Source: Neorhizobium galegae
GTDB lineage: Bacteria > Pseudomonadota > Alphaproteobacteria > Rhizobiales > Rhizobiaceae
NCBI RefSeq assembly: GCF_017877135.1
Contig: NZ_JAGIPH010000007.1
Location: 1-64,000 of the forward strand
Direction of reading: 5' to 3'
DNA length: 64,000 nucleotides
Under the pieces are notes generated by a model. The model had not been told where the DNA came from and made no database searches. It saw only the letters and a program-made list of their open reading frames with translations. The translations under genes were made by a program, and so were the position numbers. This document shows positions 60,985-64,000 of this stretch, in pieces. Each line of letters starts with the position of its first letter. Position 1 is the stretch's first letter.

Positions 60985-62023
60985 GCGGCGCGAACATCGA
61001 CCCCTCGCACTGGTCCTCCTGACGCCGGTGATGGCCATCGTGGCAGCACTTGCCCTGTCGGGCATTCTGATCGCGATTGCCGGTGCTCCGGTTCTCGAAG
61101 CCTATTGGCGCATTCTGACCGGCGCGTTCGGTTCGCGACTGTCGACCACAGAAACGCTGACCCGCGCCACGCCGCTGATGCTGACGGGCCTTGCCGCAGC
61201 CGTCGCCTTTCGGGCACGGCTGTGGAACATCGGCGCCGAAGGCCAGCTTTATCTCGGTGCAATTGCAGTGGCGGCGGCAAGCTCGCATCTTCTCGGCGGA
61301 CTTCCCGCGGCCATCCAGATCCCGGCGCTTCTGGCGATCGGGGCGCTTGCCGGCATGCTGCTGCTCCTCGTGCCGCTCTGGCTTCGCCTGCGCTTCTCAG
61401 TCGATGAGGTGGTGACGACGCTGCTTTTGAATTTCGTCGCCGTGCTCTTCGTCTCGATGCTGATCGATACGGTCCTGAAGGACCCGACGGCATTCGGCTG
61501 GCCGCAGTCGCAATCGGTGGCAGACGCCGCCATGCTGCCAAAGCTCCTGGCGCGCTCGCGCCTGCATATCGGTCTTGGCCTTGCCGTCGTCCTGGCCTTC
61601 ATCCTGCAATTCGTGCAGCAGCGCACGGTCTTTGGACTTCGGTCGCGGGCGGCCGGCCTCAATCCGGCAGGTGCGGTCTTTGCCGGGGTGCCGCTCGGGC
61701 GCACGCTGGTCGTGGTGGCCTGCATTTCGGGCGGCCTTGCGGGCCTGGCCGGTGCCGTGGAAGTCATGGGCGTCAAGGGTTACGTGACGACCGACCTTTC
61801 TCCCGGTTACGGCTATTCCGGCATCGTCGTTGCGATGCTCGCCAATCTCAATCCGCTCGGTGTCGTGCTGGCGGCGCTGTTCACGGCCACCATGTTTGTC
61901 GGGGCAGACGGCATGAGCCGGGCCATGCATATTCCGAGCTATATTGCCGATGTGACGGTGGCGCTGTCGCTGCTCACCATGCTGACCGCGATCTTCTTTA
62001 CCCAGTACAGGATCCGCCGATGA
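60974..62023 (+). CDS. Nucleoside-type ABC permease (YufP-like)
   Basis: The 349-residue inner-membrane permease has about nine to ten helices, with RATPLMLTGLAAAVAFRA, the cluster WNIGAEGQLYLGAIA and AVEVMGVKGYVT, typical of BPD_transp_2 family permeases paired with BMP proteins. The ATG at 60974 overlaps the ATPase gene end by 11 bp. Confidence 0.89.
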   Translation: MRFERREHRPLALVLLTPVMAIVAALALSGILIAIAGAPVLEAYWRILTGAFGSRLSTTETLTRATPLMLTGLAAAVAFRARLWNIGAEGQLYLGAIAVAAASSHLLGGLPAAIQIPALLAIGALAGMLLLLVPLWLRLRFSVDEVVTTLLLNFVAVLFVSMLIDTVLKDPTAFGWPQSQSVADAAMLPKLLARSRLHIGLGLAVVLAFILQFVQQRTVFGLRSRAAGLNPAGAVFAGVPLGRTLVVVACISGGLAGLAGAVEVMGVKGYVTTDLSPGYGYSGIVVAMLANLNPLGVVLAALFTATMFVGADGMSRAMHIPSYIADVTVALSLLTMLTAIFFTQYRIRR

Positions 62024-62964
62024 GTGCCGTCCTCGACATACTGGCCTCTGCCGGGCTTTGGGCCGCGGTGCTGCGCATCGCAACGCCGCTTATTCTGGGA
62101 ACGCTCGGGGCGCTTCTGTGCGAACGATCCGGCGTTCTCAATCTCGGCATCGAAGGCATCATGACATTCGGCGCGATGATCGGCTGGCTTTCGGTCTATA
62201 ATGGCGCGGATCTCTGGACCGGTTTTCTGATTGCAGCCCTGGCCGGCGGCCTGTTTGGAGCGCTGCACGCGCTTTTGACCGTAACGCTCGGGCTCTCCCA
62301 GCATGTGTCGGGCCTCGGCGTCACGCTGTTTGCCTCCAGTTTCAGCTATTATGTCTTTCGACTGGCCGTCCCCGTCGCCGGTTCGCCGCCGACCATCGTA
62401 CCGTTCAAGCCGATCGCCATCCCCGGCCTTAGCGATCTCCCCTTCATCGGTCCGGCCTTCTTCGTCCAGACGCCGCCGACCTATCTCGCCATATTGCTTG
62501 CGCTTCTCCTCGCCTATGTGGTGTTTCGCACCCCGCTTGGCCTTGCCATCCGCATGACAGGGGAAAATCCCCATGCAGCGGAAGCGCAGGGCATCAACCC
62601 AATGGCTGTGCGTTATGGCGCGGTCATTGCGGGCTCTGCCCTGATGGGCATGGCCGGCGCCTTCCTGACGCTGTCGGCCTTCAACAGTTTCTTCCCGACC
62701 ATGGTGCAGGGACGCGGCTGGATCTGCATCGCGCTCGTGGTGTTTTCCTCCTGGCGTCCGGGCCGGGCGCTGGTCGGAGCGCTGCTCTTTGCCTTTTTCG
62801 ACGGCTTCCAGCTGCGCCTGCAGACCACGCTCGGCGGCGCCGTTCCCTACCAGCTTTTCCTGATGATCCCCTATATCCTGTCCATCGCGGCACTTGCGGT
62901 GATGGCGCGGCGCGCGCGCGTGCCCCAGGCCCTGATGCAACCCTACAGGCGCGGCGAGCGCTGA
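62020..62964 (+). CDS. Nucleoside-type ABC permease (YufQ-like)
   Basis: The 314-residue second permease has the pattern RIATPLILGTLGALLCERSG and LNLGIEGIMTFGAM, with an ATPase-contact loop RMTGENPHAAEAQGIN. Its ATG overlaps the previous stop (ATGA). About eight to nine helices are visible. It completes the BMP importer and is followed 15 bp later by the CodA-like gene. Confidence 0.89.
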   Translation: MSAVLDILASAGLWAAVLRIATPLILGTLGALLCERSGVLNLGIEGIMTFGAMIGWLSVYNGADLWTGFLIAALAGGLFGALHALLTVTLGLSQHVSGLGVTLFASSFSYYVFRLAVPVAGSPPTIVPFKPIAIPGLSDLPFIGPAFFVQTPPTYLAILLALLLAYVVFRTPLGLAIRMTGENPHAAEAQGINPMAVRYGAVIAGSALMGMAGAFLTLSAFNSFFPTMVQGRGWICIALVVFSSWRPGRALVGALLFAFFDGFQLRLQTTLGGAVPYQLFLMIPYILSIAALAVMARRARVPQALMQPYRRGER

Positions 62965-62979
62965 ACGAAGGACGTCTTG

Positions 62980-64000
62980 ATGTTCGACCTCATCATCCGC
63001 AATGCCAACCTGCCCGATGGACGCCAGGGCTTCGACATCGGCCTCTCCGGCGGCAAGATTACCGCCATCGAAAAGACCCTCGACGCTGTCTGTGGCGAAG
63101 AGATCGACGCCACTGGCCGCCTTGTCAGCCCGCCCTTCTGCGATCCGCATTTCCACATGGATGCAACGCTGTCGCTCGGCATGCCGCGCATGAACGTCTC
63201 GGGCACATTGCTGGAAGGCATTGCGCTCTGGGGCGAACTGCGCCCGCTTCTGACGAAGGAAGCGCTGGTGGAACGGGCGCTGCGCTACTGCGATCTCGCC
63301 GTCTCGCAGGGCCTCCTGTTCATCCGCAGCCATGTCGATACATCCGACCCGCGCCTTGTGACGGCCGAAGCGCTGATCGAGGTGCGCGAACGGGTGGCGC
63401 CCTATATTCAGCTTCAGCTGGTGGCGTTCCCGCAGGATGGCTATTACCGGGCCGAAGGCGGCGTGGCCTCGCTTGAGCGGGCGCTCGACATGGGCATCGA
63501 CATCGTCGGCGGCATTCCACATTTCGAGCGCACCATGGAGGAGGGGCGCATGTCGCTCGAGGCGCTCTGCCGGATCGCGGCCGAACGCGGCCTGCCGGTC
63601 GATATCCACTGCGACGAGACCGACGATCCGCTGTCGCGCCACATCGAGACGCTGGCAGCCGAAACCATCCGCCACGGCTTGCAGGGACGCGTTGCCGGAT
63701 CGCATCTCACCTCCATGCATTCCATGGACAATTACTATGTCTCCAAGCTCATCCCGCTGATGGCCGAGGCAAAGATCAACGTCATTCCCAACCCGCTCAT
63801 CAACATCATGCTGCAGGGCCGCCACGACACTTATCCGAAGCGGCGCGGCATGACGCGCGTCCGCGAACTGATGGCTGCAGGCCTCAATGTCTCCTTCGGC
63901 CAGGATTGCACGATGGACCCGTGGTATTCGATGGGCTCGGCCGATATGCTCGAGGTCGGCCATATGGCCATTCACGTGGCCCAGATGGGTGGGCTTGACG
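62980..64000 (+). CDS. CodA-like amidohydrolase (3' end outside window)
   Basis: 340 codons of a cytosine-deaminase-family enzyme are visible. Metal ligands and catalytic residues are in order: His57-x-His59 in DPHFHMD, His210 and Glu213 in HCDE, His242 in GSHLTSMH and Asp309 in GQDCTMDPWYSMG. Spacing matches E. coli CodA with an offset of four. The residue after the catalytic aspartate is Cys310 rather than the second Asp of E. coli CodA, a specificity position, so cytosine may not be the substrate. It belongs to the BMP importer operon. The C-terminus is cut off. Confidence 0.87.
   Translation, partial: MFDLIIRNANLPDGRQGFDIGLSGGKITAIEKTLDAVCGEEIDATGRLVSPPFCDPHFHMDATLSLGMPRMNVSGTLLEGIALWGELRPLLTKEALVERALRYCDLAVSQGLLFIRSHVDTSDPRLVTAEALIEVRERVAPYIQLQLVAFPQDGYYRAEGGVASLERALDMGIDIVGGIPHFERTMEEGRMSLEALCRIAAERGLPVDIHCDETDDPLSRHIETLAAETIRHGLQGRVAGSHLTSMHSMDNYYVSKLIPLMAEAKINVIPNPLINIMLQGRHDTYPKRRGMTRVRELMAAGLNVSFGQDCTMDPWYSMGSADMLEVGHMAIHVAQMGGLD

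Noticed and set aside
61939..63975. 678-codon open frame on the minus strand
   Set aside because: It lies antisense to a permease and the CodA-like gene, whose motifs are unmistakable. The translation is rich in Arg/His/Gln/Asp with no fold-like pattern; high GC codon use creates such frames.
1..64000. tRNA genes, rRNA, CRISPR arrays, transposases, integrase or toxin-antitoxin pairs
   Set aside because: Looked for and not seen; no short regular repeats or mobile-element genes could be supported.

Overview
The window is high-GC alphaproteobacterial DNA of the Rhizobiales type (Rhizobium, Agrobacterium or Ensifer relatives). It is almost certainly part of a secondary replicon, a large plasmid or chromid. 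The left end carries a repABC replication and partition module on the minus strand: repA, repB, the 5' part of repC, a counter-transcribed RNA between repB and repC, and two nearly identical 16-bp parS-like palindromes flanking repAB. No tRNA, rRNA, CRISPR array, transposase or prophage gene was seen.

The rest is a dense catabolic and uptake island. 3.5-16 kb: a minus-strand run encodes a CUT1 sugar-type ABC importer, two dehydrogenases, a FadR-type regulator and the tetronate enzymes DenD, OtnI, OtnC, OtnK and LtnD. A divergent LacI-family repressor faces a nested palindromic operator. Together these look like import of four-carbon sugar acids and conversion to dihydroxyacetone phosphate. 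16-21 kb: a FecCD/FecE/TroA-like importer with two tandem paralogous binding proteins, plus a divergent SAM methyltransferase. 21-31 kb: an amino-sugar (GlcNAc-type) module, with ROK kinase, NagA, SIS-domain isomerase/deaminase and a HutC-type GntR regulator on the minus strand and an oxidoreductase plus CUT1 ABC importer on the plus strand.

31-36 kb: an orphan membrane protein, then an SDR / isochorismatase-fold hydrolase / PEP mutase-ICL-fold lyase / maleate isomerase-like operon, divergent from a GntR regulator with a clear inverted-repeat operator. 36-50 kb: a divergent pair of units. The minus unit encodes an FAD monooxygenase, an Asp/Glu-racemase-superfamily protein lacking both catalytic cysteines, a PuuE-like CE4 hydrolase, a FadR regulator, an aldehyde dehydrogenase and a metallo-beta-lactamase-fold hydrolase. 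The plus unit encodes a branched-chain-amino-acid-type (Liv) importer followed by a TAXI-TRAP transporter. Matching FadR-type operators (TTGTGTACAA and TTGTATACAA) lie in the shared intergenic region. This is the best candidate here for an undescribed catabolic pathway.

50-57 kb: an orphan membrane protein, a HutC-type regulator with a DasR-like operator, a further CUT1 ABC importer and a GNAT acetyltransferase. 57-64 kb: a BMP-family nucleoside-type ABC importer with an amidase and a CodA-like amidohydrolase (cut by the window end), suggesting uptake and hydrolysis of a nitrogenous base or cyclic amide.

Functions were assigned by reading motifs and context. No database search was run, so substrates are inferences unless stated otherwise.
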